Shown here: piece by piece, positions 42,763 to 50,853 of the stretch
How positions within the stretch are numbered: the first letter of the stretch is position 1
Layout: each line of letters begins with the position of its first letter
Source: a virus
Length of the DNA stretch: 64,000 nucleotides
IMG/VR virus record: IMGVR_UViG_3300032307_000539
Location: 1 to 64,000 of that record
Direction: 5' to 3' (one strand)
Made by a program: the position numbers and the translations under genes
The notes under the pieces: model-generated
What the model was told of the DNA's origin: nothing
Databases searched by the model: none
What the model saw: only the letters and a program-made list of their open reading frames with translations

Positions 42763-43329
42763 ATATTTTAGCTTTTTCTAACTACATTTTTGTGGCTTCA
42801 TAAAACTATTTTTTCGGTTTGCCTAAAAAAGTATCAATACTATTTATGGTTTTTTGTTGGGGTATAGGTTTTATTTATTATAAGGTTTGTTTATGGCTTT
42901 GGGATTATCCCTAACTTTTTTTTATGATTTATCAAACTTATAATTCAAATGTTTTTTATAGGTTTTTTCCTTTGTGTTTTAATCGTTGTTTCAATTACTT
43001 ACATATATATACAATTAATACACTACTTTTTTTCAATAGCAAAATAACAAACCCAAAATAAGGGCATTTTTAAGCGATTTAAGAGGCTTTTATACTTGTA
43101 TGGTGTCTTACTACCAAAACAAAAATAAAGTTAAAAATCCTTTATTTACAGGGTTTCACAAGGCTTTTTATTTTAAATAATACCAAAATGTAGGATTATA
43201 CTTACAATGTAAGATAATTCTTACTTTTAAAAACACTGTTTTTGTAAGAAAATACTGTATTAATATTGCACTTTATCGGTTTTTTGTGCATTTCATCGAT
43301 TTTTTTTGGTTTTGGGTTTATGTTCGTTG

Positions 43330-43337
43330 TATATTCG
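43330..43337 (+). promoter_or_regulatory. Promoter-like box (TATATTCG) for long leader transcript
   Basis: TATATTCG differs from TAnnTTTG in one position; TTTG at 43305-43308 stands 21 bases before it. It would start a leader of about 380 bases ahead of the 109-residue gene. Confidence 0.35.
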
Positions 43338-43620
43338 CCTTGTGTTTGAGAAACGGCAGGCACTATATATATAACGTTCGTTGAATAGCCGTTTCAATCT
43401 TTTAAGGTTTTTAAATTGATTTTTAGCCGTCGGCATTCCGATACCGAGAAAGCGTACTATATAGGCGCTAACAAGTTAACGACAGGGTTAACAGGGTTTT
43501 AAATTAATTGTAAAAATCGACGTGCCGAGCTAAGTGGATTTTGTCCGCAAGGTGCTAAAGGGTTTAGCGTTGTAACTTGAACGGGTTACATTTGAAATTT
43601 TGTACATTTTTTAACTTTAT

Positions 43621-43670
43621 AATAAAGGGTTAACCTCTTGAGGTACGATATTTTTTATATCGGCTTTATT
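43621..43670 (+). ncRNA. Three-way-junction leader structure
   Basis: P1: AATAAAG (43621-43627) with CTTTATT (43664-43670). Inside it are two hairpins: ACCTC/GAGGT (43633-43637 with 43640-43644, 2-base loop) and CGATAT/ATATCG (43646-43651 with 43657-43662, loop TTTTT). The compact fold ends 51 bases before the ATG at 43722, as in a leader control element. Structure read by eye, not computed. Confidence 0.4.
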
Positions 43671-43721
43671 CGTTTAAAGTAACCCACAAAAACTATTTTA
43701 TTAATCTTAAATTTTATAATT

Positions 43722-44051
43722 ATGAGTGCAACAGCAGCAACAAAAAAACAAGTTACAACAAAACAAGCAACAACAACGGCAAAAAAAGAAACTACCAAGA
43801 AAGTTTCTGACTACCAAAAAAACGTATTGTTTGTAAATAGGGATTTCAAAACCTATTTAAGAAATACGGGTAAAGCTATCAAATTGTTATTGTCCACAGA
43901 GGCAATAACGCCAAAGCAAAAAATGTTTTTCCGAAATTTACAGAAAAACGACGTATTGTACCAAGCATTTGACAAAACCGTGAAACGAAACAAAAATAAC
44001 GAGGTTTCCGTATTCGAGGTTTTGAAGGCGTATCACCGAACAACAAAGTAA
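43722..44051 (+). CDS. Small basic protein, 109 aa
   Basis: The first 27 residues are Thr/Lys/Ala/Gln low-complexity (ATKKQVTTKQATTTAKKETT), followed by a basic helical region (NRDFKTYLRNTGKAIKLLLS, MFFRNLQKNDVLYQAFDKTV). Not recognised. It is the first plus-strand gene after the gene-free region, with a long structured leader and a strong terminator behind it. It is therefore a single-gene early unit, possibly a DNA- or RNA-binding protein. Confidence 0.55.
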   Translation: MSATAATKKQVTTKQATTTAKKETTKKVSDYQKNVLFVNRDFKTYLRNTGKAIKLLLSTEAITPKQKMFFRNLQKNDVLYQAFDKTVKRNKNNEVSVFEVLKAYHRTTK

Positions 44052-44073
44052 TTCGATTAACACAAAGGTAAAA

Positions 44074-44110
44074 GTATAGGGGCGGTTTATACCGTTCCTA
44101 TATTTTTTTC
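44074..44110 (+). terminator. Intrinsic terminator
   Basis: ATAGGGGCGGT (44076-44086) pairs with ACCGTTCCTAT (44091-44101), two G-T pairs, loop TTAT, followed by a T tract. Confidence 0.85.
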
Positions 44111-44318
44111 GTTTCACAATCACCCAATGTAAAGGTATGTGAGGCAAATAATCAAATTGTGTTCCCATAGTGGGCAAAGTACATTCGGTTGTAAACACAA
44201 ACAAATAGGTTAAATAATGTACTTATGAATAGCTACACCGTTAAACATAGGTGTACGCCCTTACTATATCGGGGCTAATAGTATAGTGACACAGCCATTG
44301 GAATAGTATGGCATCGAG

Positions 44319-44643
44319 TACCTTTGACTTGCGGGAACGTGTTAAGGCATTTACATTTTGAAATAGGTGTAGGCTATACGTATGTGCGTATAGAATAGTA
44401 AGTCAGTGTATTGTAGTTACGTGTGGCAACGTGGCGAAATACACTTTAATTCATTAGAAAATGTTTGTCCCTTATGGGGATTTTATATATTATAACGTGT
44501 GGTCTTTCACAATCACTGCACGTGTGGAATGTATTGCAAACCTATGAGTTTTGTACATTAAAACTTTACTGTGAAAGGTTGAAAGTAAAAAATAATGTAT
44601 TGCAAGTATTGGGAACGGCTGTGTTTTGGTCGTTCCCTTTTTT
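44319..44643 (+). ncRNA. Candidate noncoding transcription unit with promoter and terminator
   Basis: A TAnnTTTG box (TACCTTTG, 44319-44326) precedes about 310 bases ending in a terminator: GGGAACG (44611-44617) with CGTTCCC (44631-44637), then six T residues. No convincing gene lies inside. Stems: CTATACG/CGTATAG (44374-44380 with 44387-44393), GTGTATT/AATACAC (44406-44412 with 44438-44444) and CTTTCAC/GTGAAAG (44504-44510 with 44571-44577). AATGTATTGCAA occurs twice (44528-44539 and 44594-44605). An upstream 9-bp stem (44177-44185 with 44216-44224) lies before the promoter box. It may be a small RNA; an origin-like structure is an alternative. Confidence 0.4.
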
Positions 44644-44645
44644 AT

Positions 44646-44704
44646 CACTACAACTATGGTAGGCGTTACTTAGGTGCGTGTGGGTTCGATTCCCAATGTG
44701 GTGG
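44646..44704 (+). tRNA. Truncated tRNA-like element
   Basis: CACTACA (44646-44652) pairs with TGTGGTG (44697-44703) as a 7-bp acceptor-like stem with one T-G pair. Just inside is a T-arm with a standard TTCGATT loop (44685-44691). Only 27 bases separate acceptor and T-arm, including a D-arm-like ATGGTAGGCG, so no anticodon arm fits. It is likely a degraded tRNA gene. The lipoprotein gene starts 22 bases beyond it. Confidence 0.4.
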
Positions 44705-44725
44705 CTAATTTTAAAAATATGTATT

Positions 44726-44965
44726 ATGAAAAAAGTATTAGCATTAGTATTTCTAGCTGCAAGTTTAATAAGTTGTAAGCACGAAGAAACAGTAAGAGGA
44801 GTTGTGGTTGGTCACGAAACATTCGCAGACAAATATGGGCGTGGAACTTACAGCACTATTATCAAAACAGAAGATGGGCGTGTAGTGGAGAGTACGGAAT
44901 TGAAGTATTATATTGAGCCTGTGGGAAGTAAAGTTGCAATCAAAGTATCAATATCTAATAAATAA
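44726..44965 (+). CDS. Predicted lipoprotein, 79 aa
   Basis: Start at ATG 44726 (MKKVLALVFLAASLISCKHE): a basic n-region, hydrophobic core and LISC lipobox with the modifiable Cys at 17. The mature part is about 62 residues and beta-rich. Phage lipoproteins of this size often block the receptor or DNA entry of later phages (superinfection exclusion), which is a guess here. A longer frame from 44678 lacks a good signal at its start. Confidence 0.65.
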   Translation: MKKVLALVFLAASLISCKHEETVRGVVVGHETFADKYGRGTYSTIIKTEDGRVVESTELKYYIEPVGSKVAIKVSISNK

Positions 44966-44970
44966 GTTAT

Positions 44971-45288
44971 ATGGAAAATAAAAATTATTATGTCATAACG
45001 ACAGTGGACAACTCTATTTTAGAGAGAAACAATTACGAGGCGCAAATACATTTTTTGTTAGATGATTACAATGAAGATGGTATTTATATAGCGTCTTTGT
45101 TTAATATTGCGGATTGCGATGACTACAAACTAATAATAAAAGAAGAATTTACCACATTCAAGGGTGCCGTAGATTACTTAACTAACGGAGCAAGTATTTA
45201 TTTGGAAAGCGATTTTAATAACGCAATAAGAAAGGGTGAGTCTGCCAAAAAAGATTTAGAGACAATTAAAAATGGATTTCAATTATAA
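44971..45288 (+). CDS. Hypothetical protein, 105 aa
   Basis: Acidic soluble protein with aromatic residues (KNYYVITTVDNSILERNNYE, YIASLFNIADCDDYKLIIKE). Not recognised. It starts 5 bases after the lipoprotein stop in the same operon. Confidence 0.45.
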   Translation: MENKNYYVITTVDNSILERNNYEAQIHFLLDDYNEDGIYIASLFNIADCDDYKLIIKEEFTTFKGAVDYLTNGASIYLESDFNNAIRKGESAKKDLETIKNGFQL

Positions 45289-45301
45289 AACTGAATGTAT
45301 T

Positions 45302-45475
45302 ATGAAAAATTACTATTTACTAATGTCGTTGGTGTTCGCTTTATTTACTGCGATAGTATCTGTTAATTTGATTTTCTTCTGCGACTCGCAGGATGAAGTT
45401 TTCGCTTCCGCTTACCTTGTTGTGGTTTTTTCGTTAGCCGTTCTTTATTGTGACTGTCAAAAATCAAAATACTAA
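45302..45475 (+). CDS. Small membrane protein, 57 aa
   Basis: Start at ATG 45302. Two membrane helices: YYLLMSLVFALFTAIVSVNL and AYLVVVFSLAVLYC. The short loop contains CDSQDEVFAS. Possibly inner membrane, in the same operon as the lipoprotein, so it may act with it. Function unknown. Confidence 0.5.
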   Translation: MKNYYLLMSLVFALFTAIVSVNLIFFCDSQDEVFASAYLVVVFSLAVLYCDCQKSKY

Positions 45476-45480
45476 GTAAA

Positions 45481-46653
45481 ATGAAAGCAACAAAATACAA
45501 CGGTACAAGATACCAATTAGACGAAAGTAAATTTAAACCTGCGTACATTAAATTCGACCAAGACATGTTTGATGACGAAATCTATCCCGTGTTGTTTGGG
45601 TTGGGGTTTGAGGTTAGGAATTTGGAAGAAAATTGGAAATATGTAACAAACGAACTGAGTGGAAGCGATTTTAACTTTTCGCTAACTGGTCAAGATAGTT
45701 ATGAAAAACCCCGCCTCCAATGCCACACCGCTACTGAATTTCTCAACGCAAGCGGTATTTTTGCGGATGAACTCCCCAAAGATTGGTATATCGAAGTGAC
45801 TGATGACAATTTAGAGGAGTTGGATGCGTGGAGGAAGAGTGTGGCGAAGGATTTTACTCACCATCGTTTAAAAGTAGGGTGGTTTGTTATGTCTAAACAT
45901 CATACGGATGAAAGCAATTATTTTCGCGGATATGAATGTTATTTAATAAAATACCATCCCAACCACCAAAAAATCGACTTAGAAACATTTAGAAAAATTA
46001 CAAATATGAAACCAGATTTTTCAATTAAAGGAACAAAACTTCCTAGTATCCCTAGAGGAACGCTCTATAGAGCATATCATTCACCATATAAAAATGAATT
46101 CGGTCTTAGTTCTAAGACTCTTGTCTCCTACGGATTGGAAGAATTTGAAGGCGAGACGTATGTTTTAGCTGACATCAACGATTACAAGGGTAGTAATTAC
46201 TTTATGTTTAAACTCTCATACATTGAACATTTATGGAAAGAACAAAGTCAAAAACAAGATGTGAAAAAATTCACAATCACCGCAGAACAAGCACAATCAA
46301 TCATTAACATTGCTTGCAGCGCATGGAAAAAACAATTAGCTGAAAAATGGGCTAACAACATTGTATTAGGGGACGAAATTGAAGTCTCAGAAGAGTTCTA
46401 CAAAGAAATGCGAGCAGCTTGTACAGCACCACAAAACGAGTTGTTTGATAAAATCTTTGGGAAAGACGATGATTCTGTTGATTTGTCTATGTTAAATAAA
46501 CCAGGAATTGATAGTACGACCCATGGAATGATTCAGGTAAGAGGCGGTAGTGAGCATAGAAATAAAGCATTCTTTCTTTCAGAAGGTTTTAATTGGGAAA
46601 TCAAAAGGGATTCAGAAGGATTATTATGTTTAATTCCAACAAAAAAGAAATAA
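45481..46653 (+). CDS. Hypothetical protein, 390 aa
   Basis: Not recognised. The N-terminal domain is aromatic and acidic; a central region has FTITAEQAQSIINIACSAWK and a helical stretch (LAEKWANNIVLGDEIEVSEE). The C-terminus is short and basic. It lies in the small-gene run 6 bases after the 57-residue membrane gene. Typical of large accessory genes of Bacteroidota phages of unknown role. Confidence 0.5.
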   Translation: MKATKYNGTRYQLDESKFKPAYIKFDQDMFDDEIYPVLFGLGFEVRNLEENWKYVTNELSGSDFNFSLTGQDSYEKPRLQCHTATEFLNASGIFADELPKDWYIEVTDDNLEELDAWRKSVAKDFTHHRLKVGWFVMSKHHTDESNYFRGYECYLIKYHPNHQKIDLETFRKITNMKPDFSIKGTKLPSIPRGTLYRAYHSPYKNEFGLSSKTLVSYGLEEFEGETYVLADINDYKGSNYFMFKLSYIEHLWKEQSQKQDVKKFTITAEQAQSIINIACSAWKKQLAEKWANNIVLGDEIEVSEEFYKEMRAACTAPQNELFDKIFGKDDDSVDLSMLNKPGIDSTTHGMIQVRGGSEHRNKAFFLSEGFNWEIKRDSEGLLCLIPTKKK

Positions 46654-46656
46654 ATT

Positions 46657-46854
46657 ATGAAACCAATCTATTACTTCGCAGTCTCTATGTCTGCTTTTAT
46701 TTTAGTAGTTATGCCAACTATTTGTGGTATTATCGAACAATCGGCTCATATTGTATGGGCTTGTGTTTTCATTGAAGTAAACCTGCTTGCTTCAATCTAC
46801 TCTTTGTACTTAGAATTAAAAAGAAAAACACGATGGGAGCAAGACCAAGAATAA
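46657..46854 (+). CDS. Small membrane protein, 65 aa
   Basis: Two hydrophobic helices (FAVSMSAFILVVMPTICGII, HIVWACVFIEVNLLASIYSL) followed by a charged tail KRKTRWEQDQE. Starts 3 bases after the previous stop. It overlaps the next gene by 22 bases. Confidence 0.45.
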   Translation: MKPIYYFAVSMSAFILVVMPTICGIIEQSAHIVWACVFIEVNLLASIYSLYLELKRKTRWEQDQE

Positions 46855-47030
46855 AGACTTTTATCCGAGAAGCAATTGCTTTGGAGGATAGAAAAGCAGA
46901 GGTTTTCAATCTAGCTTTAAGACAAATTGTTAGTGAGAAAAAAGTTTCATTCAAAGAAGCTAAGACTATACTAAAGAAACAGCTTTTTTGGGCAAACGTC
47001 AACAGAGAGTTTAACGCTTTAAACGCATAG
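46833..47030 (+). CDS. Hypothetical basic helical protein, 65 aa
   Basis: A helical, basic protein (RIKTFIREAIALEDRKAEVF, VSFKEAKTILKKQLFWANV). Its start overlaps the membrane gene end. No motif recognised. Confidence 0.4.
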   Translation: MGARPRIKTFIREAIALEDRKAEVFNLALRQIVSEKKVSFKEAKTILKKQLFWANVNREFNALNA

Positions 47031-47035
47031 GTATT

Positions 47036-47281
47036 ATGATTTTATTAGGTAATCACACATACGCAGAGTTCGTAATGATTTTTCTAGGTAATGATGTTGC
47101 CACTAAGTATATTCAAAACTGTAGGCATATAGACCCAACCGAAAAACCATTAAATAAAAATTCAGTTCTTCGATGTATTGACAATTCTTTTTATTGGAGT
47201 TCAACACCGGATGGTCATGAGTATTGGAGAGAAAAAGACAAACAAATGTCATGTAATTTAAACGATTTACCCAACCTTTAA
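47036..47281 (+). CDS. Hypothetical protein, 81 aa
   Basis: A small protein with Cys/Trp and Asn residues (FYWSSTPDGHEYWREKDKQ). Located 5 bases after its neighbour and before the amidoligase gene. Not recognised. Confidence 0.4.
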   Translation: MILLGNHTYAEFVMIFLGNDVATKYIQNCRHIDPTEKPLNKNSVLRCIDNSFYWSSTPDGHEYWREKDKQMSCNLNDLPNL

Positions 47282-47308
47282 CTTGTTAATCAAATTAAAT
47301 ATTTTATT

Positions 47309-48832
47309 ATGAAAAAAAGTTTTTCAAAAACAATCCAAGAACTCGGATTGGAAAAAGAAAGAGTTCTATCATCCATATCGTTTGGACACATCACAAAAGA
47401 TGATGTAATAAATGGCGAATATATCATCTCTGATGCTGGGTTTTTATACAACCCTGACACGCACTTTGAATACAACGGCTCTATATACGATAAAGAAGAA
47501 GGATTCTACTGCGACCATAGAGGTCAGTTCCTTCCTTTTACCCAATTTGAGATTGCAGAGGTTGTTACTGATTCTGGAGTTCTTCAGTTGTGGAATAATA
47601 GTGATGCTTCTGACCTACAGTATTTCTACGAAGACCGCTATTACGAATCGAGTCGGGCGGTGTACAACTCAGACATAAACCTGTGTGTTACAGAAGATAC
47701 CGGTGTAGTAATGGACACCTTCAATGCTTATTACTCTGAAGAAAGTGGGTATTACTATGAGTATGAAGACAACATGCCTGAACACTCATCAAATTATTAT
47801 GTCGACGAATACCACTATGGAGGGTATGAAAAATTCAACTTCTCCTCAGACCCACAGAGATTCATCGGCTTTGAAATTGAGAAAGAGGATTGGGAAGTCA
47901 AGTCGTCAATTGACATTAGCGAATTTAAGAGAAGAACTGGATTTGTTTGGAGAAAAGAGCGTGATGGCTCTTTGGATGATGAGAGTGGTTTTGAGGTAAT
48001 CTCACCAACGTTTGAGTTAGATGTTGACAAAATATTTGAACACATCAGAGGCAACGATGTTTTGGTGGACCACATCAACGCAAGTAAGTCGTATTCTTGC
48101 GGAGGGCACATACACCTGTCTGTAAAAGGAATGACTGGAAAAGAGTTGTTTAACCACATCAAGGGGTACGTTCCATTGTTCTATTCCTTGTACCACAGAA
48201 GAAGTGAGACCAACTACTGCAAAGCCAAGCCATCATCAAAGCTTCTTTCTGATAACGAGAAATACCAAGCAGTTCAAATTCTAGATAATAGAATTGAGTT
48301 TAGAATTATATCTGCGGTTAAGGATGTAGATAATCTTGAGTGGAGGGCTAAGTTAATGGAAATCATCCTTGATAATCCAACGAGTTGTTTCCGGAAAGCC
48401 TACGAAAACATATTGAAGTCAAACACCTTTGGTGGACACCTGAAAAAAGCGTATCCTGAAAAAGAAAAGTACGAAGCATTCAAGAAGAGAATCAAGGAAA
48501 TGACCGAGAAATTCGAGAATGTCAACTTCAATATCTCTAAGTTCAAAGAAGCTCAAGAGGCTGCGGACAAGAATTACGAACAAGAAAAACGAATGTTATT
48601 TTACAAGAGTAACGTAAAACGGATTCAATCTCTTATTAATTCTGGAGGATTTATGGCAAAGTTAGTAAACAAAAATCCATCTGACGACGAGTGGATGTTT
48701 ATCGGCAGAGTTGCGGTTCCGTTTGAAGAGGGTCAGGTGTTAAAAGTAATCGATTTCAGTCGAGGATGTGCATTCAAAATAGAAGGATGTGAACACTATT
48801 TCCCAATGACTATGTTTGAAATACAACAGTAA
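47309..48832 (+). CDS. Amidoligase (Amidoligase_2-like) protein, 507 aa
   Basis: Residues about 185-350 match the glutamine-synthetase-fold amidoligase pattern. RFIGFEIEKEDWEV (GFEIE, 187-191) and RKERDGSLDDESGFEVISP carry the acidic metal/ATP-binding residues. GGHIHL (265-270) has the H-x-H, and RIEFRIIS (328-335) has the terminal Arg pair. Family members use ATP to join an amino group to a carboxylate, often to make peptide-like or modified products. The N-terminal 170 residues are Tyr/Asp-rich. A C-terminal helical/beta extension follows. It is directly before a glutamine amidotransferase gene, an arrangement known for amidoligase pairs. Start ATG 47309; no promoter box seen. Confidence 0.75.
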   Translation: MKKSFSKTIQELGLEKERVLSSISFGHITKDDVINGEYIISDAGFLYNPDTHFEYNGSIYDKEEGFYCDHRGQFLPFTQFEIAEVVTDSGVLQLWNNSDASDLQYFYEDRYYESSRAVYNSDINLCVTEDTGVVMDTFNAYYSEESGYYYEYEDNMPEHSSNYYVDEYHYGGYEKFNFSSDPQRFIGFEIEKEDWEVKSSIDISEFKRRTGFVWRKERDGSLDDESGFEVISPTFELDVDKIFEHIRGNDVLVDHINASKSYSCGGHIHLSVKGMTGKELFNHIKGYVPLFYSLYHRRSETNYCKAKPSSKLLSDNEKYQAVQILDNRIEFRIISAVKDVDNLEWRAKLMEIILDNPTSCFRKAYENILKSNTFGGHLKKAYPEKEKYEAFKKRIKEMTEKFENVNFNISKFKEAQEAADKNYEQEKRMLFYKSNVKRIQSLINSGGFMAKLVNKNPSDDEWMFIGRVAVPFEEGQVLKVIDFSRGCAFKIEGCEHYFPMTMFEIQQ

Positions 48833-48876
48833 AAATAAACTTTAAAAATAAATAATTAACAATAAAACTTAAAAAT

Positions 48877-49767
48877 ATGTGTATAGCTATATTGAATACT
48901 AAAAAAGGTGGATTAATTTCTGATGAGTCAATTTATAATTCTTGGGAGAACAACGATATGGGCGGTGGTCTTCTCTGGAATAAGTCAGGCAAGCTGAATG
49001 TCTTTAAGACCAAAACATACGCCGAGTTCCTGTCTATGTACAAATCTCTACGTGCTGACAATGACGTTGAAAACATTGTGCTTCACTTTAGGATTGCTAC
49101 TAGCGGCTACGATGGTATGCATAACATTCACCCCTTCTTGGTCTCTGAAAACCTTGGGTTTGTTCATAACGGAGTGATTAACGGTCTTGGTGACAAGGAT
49201 TATTCAGACACTTATTACTTTAATGAGATGTTGAAGAATCTTCACGGTAACTTCCTAAAGAACATCACAATCATCGAGTTAATCGAGAACTACATAGGTT
49301 ACAGCAAGTTAATCTTCTTGAACAATGATGGTCGTTACAGGATTATAAACGAGCACTATGGTCACTGGGTGGGCAACAACTGGTATTCAAACGACTCGTA
49401 CAAGTGGGTTAACAACTACGTTTACTACGGTAATCAGAAGGTTTCTAAGTATGATTCTAAGTTAGATGCAAGCGCAAGAACATTTGTAGACGAAGATGAT
49501 TTTGATTATGATTATGGTTACGGTGTTCCAAAAAAAGTTGACTCCGGACTAGAAGAGAGATTGTCTATTGATGGGTTTACTGAGTTTGAGTGCTACGAAG
49601 AGCTTTGTAGTTTTTATGGGGCGACGCCATACACTGATGAAGCTGAAGAATTACTCAGCGAAGCGATGCAAGAATACCAAATAGACAACTGTATAGACCT
49701 TTATGACTGCTGGGTAAACTACAGTGCCTATCAAAACAATCAACGAAAAAACGGTGTTATCAACTAA
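48877..49767 (+). CDS. Class II glutamine amidotransferase, 296 aa
   Basis: Begins MCIAILNTKKGG: the Cys2 would be the nucleophile after Met removal. HFRIATSG (70-77), NIHPF (83-87), GFVHNGVING (94-103) and DTYYFNEML complete the class II amidotransferase (NTN-hydrolase) pattern. It releases ammonia from glutamine for use by a partner enzyme. The C-terminal 120 residues are Asp/Tyr-rich and unassigned. It is the neighbour of the amidoligase, and the two may form a functional unit adding ammonia or an amine to a substrate. A hairpin follows the gene. Confidence 0.85.
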   Translation: MCIAILNTKKGGLISDESIYNSWENNDMGGGLLWNKSGKLNVFKTKTYAEFLSMYKSLRADNDVENIVLHFRIATSGYDGMHNIHPFLVSENLGFVHNGVINGLGDKDYSDTYYFNEMLKNLHGNFLKNITIIELIENYIGYSKLIFLNNDGRYRIINEHYGHWVGNNWYSNDSYKWVNNYVYYGNQKVSKYDSKLDASARTFVDEDDFDYDYGYGVPKKVDSGLEERLSIDGFTEFECYEELCSFYGATPYTDEAEELLSEAMQEYQIDNCIDLYDCWVNYSAYQNNQRKNGVIN

Positions 49768-49780
49768 TTTGTGTAATAAT

Positions 49781-49804
49781 GGGCGGCGCCTTACCTCGTC
49801 GCCC
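49781..49804 (+). terminator. Hairpin after amidotransferase gene
   Basis: GGGCGGCG (49781-49788) pairs with CGTCGCCC (49797-49804), one G-T pair, loop of 8. No T tract follows, so it may be a transcript end stabiliser rather than a terminator. Confidence 0.4.
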
Positions 49805-49822
49805 TATTAAAAAATATTTACT

Positions 49823-50086
49823 ATGAATGTAGAAGAATTTAAAGAAAGATGCAGATTAATAATGGGAGACGACGACTTTGATTTTGTGTTTTCAAAGGTT
49901 AAGGAATCAAACGTTGAGTATTACTACAAACACAAAGACGGGCTCTCTAAAATAATAAACTCGTTTTCTTGGTCGTTTCACGACGATAACAGATGTAGAA
50001 ATATTTGCGACAAATACTTAGAACTAAACACGATGGTAAATTACAGTCACCTAAGCACCCGTTCTTTATATCACACCTTATATTAA
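49823..50086 (+). CDS. Hypothetical protein, 87 aa
   Basis: Soluble acidic protein (EEFKERCRLIMGDDDFDFVF, IINSFSWSFHDDNRCRNIC). Cysteines near residues 10 and 60. Not recognised. First of six small genes after the hairpin. Confidence 0.4.
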   Translation: MNVEEFKERCRLIMGDDDFDFVFSKVKESNVEYYYKHKDGLSKIINSFSWSFHDDNRCRNICDKYLELNTMVNYSHLSTRSLYHTLY

Positions 50087-50090
50087 ATCT

Positions 50091-50351
50091 ATGACTTACA
50101 TTGAAAAACTAGAAGAAGTTCTAAATGAAGACTTCTTAAAACTACTTGTGTATAATTGTAAAAAAACCGGTCGTGAACAAAGGCTTTACGAAGAGATTAA
50201 TTACAATAACGCTGTGCTATTCATCTCACGGCTCGTGGGAATATTTGAAACTGACAATAGTGATTATTGGTACGACGCACATTTATCCGTACATTCTCTT
50301 AATGTTATGGGTGATTTAGGAATTGAAGAACCAAAAAACATATTCAAATGA
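50091..50351 (+). CDS. Hypothetical protein, 86 aa
   Basis: A helical acidic protein (YIEKLEEVLNEDFLKLLVYN, NNAVLFISRLVGIFETDNSD). Starts 4 bases after the previous stop; stop overlaps the next start by 4 bases. Confidence 0.4.
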   Translation: MTYIEKLEEVLNEDFLKLLVYNCKKTGREQRLYEEINYNNAVLFISRLVGIFETDNSDYWYDAHLSVHSLNVMGDLGIEEPKNIFK

Positions 50352-50629
50352 AAGAAAATTTAAAATCAATCGTGAAAAACTTGGTCAACTTTTTTGACAA
50401 GAAAACCAAAGACTTATCTTTGATGAGTAGAAAACAAGAACTTAGCTACATAAAGTCTTCTGTTGCGGACCTTATCTTGAGGTCCAGACCAAACGGAGGG
50501 TGTTTAAGCGTCTCTGAAATCTGCGAAGTATTAAAGTATATCGAATCAGAAGTTGAGCAAAACATATTAGATAAAAAGCAACAGGCTATTGAACTTTTAG
50601 AGGAAATACAAAGTAACACTGATATTTAA
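50348..50629 (+). CDS. Hypothetical protein, 93 aa
   Basis: Basic, helical (SIVKNLVNFFDKKTKDLSLM, SEICEVLKYIESEVEQNIL). ATGA overlap with its neighbour. No motif. Confidence 0.4.
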   Translation: MKENLKSIVKNLVNFFDKKTKDLSLMSRKQELSYIKSSVADLILRSRPNGGCLSVSEICEVLKYIESEVEQNILDKKQQAIELLEEIQSNTDI

Positions 50630-50652
50630 TCACAATCAACCGGAAAGAGACT

Positions 50653-50853
50653 ATGACAACATTTGAAACTTTATTAATAATCATCGTGTGGATAGGTTAT
50701 GGAGTATTTAGCGCTTATCAAGCAATTAATGTGAATAACAGATGTCACAATGCTAATTTAGGAATATATGTAATGTTTCCTATACTTTCGCCTATTATTC
50801 TTATAGCAAGAGTATTGCTAGGTATTTTTAACCATAATATATTTAAATCATGA
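50653..50853 (+). CDS. Small membrane protein, 66 aa
   Basis: Two hydrophobic stretches (FETLLIIIVWIGYGVFSAYQ, GIYVMFPILSPIILIARVLL) make a two-helix membrane protein. Overlaps the following gene by 4 bases (ATGA). Confidence 0.45.
   Translation: MTTFETLLIIIVWIGYGVFSAYQAINVNNRCHNANLGIYVMFPILSPIILIARVLLGIFNHNIFKS

Larger units (their letters stand above)
42356..43721. other. Gene-free 1.37 kb region, candidate origin/control region
   Basis: No plausible coding frame exceeds chance. It contains a 12-mer repeat (42588-42599) and a 20-bp perfect palindrome (42743-42762). The 10-mer CGCCTAAAAA or close forms occurs at 42638-42647, 42753-42762 and 42820-42829. The second half is more structured: GAAACGGC/GCCGTTTC (43350-43357 with 43388-43395), GCTAAA/TTTAGC (43554-43568), TGTAAC/GTTACA (43571-43590) and a three-way junction at 43621-43670. 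The region separates divergently transcribed blocks, a usual place for origins and early control sequences. An origin is inference. Confidence 0.5.

Noticed and set aside
44465-44662. A 65-codon plus-strand frame in the noncoding transcription unit
   Set aside because: It crosses stem-loops and the terminator hairpin, has no ribosome site and no protein-like composition; treated as chance.
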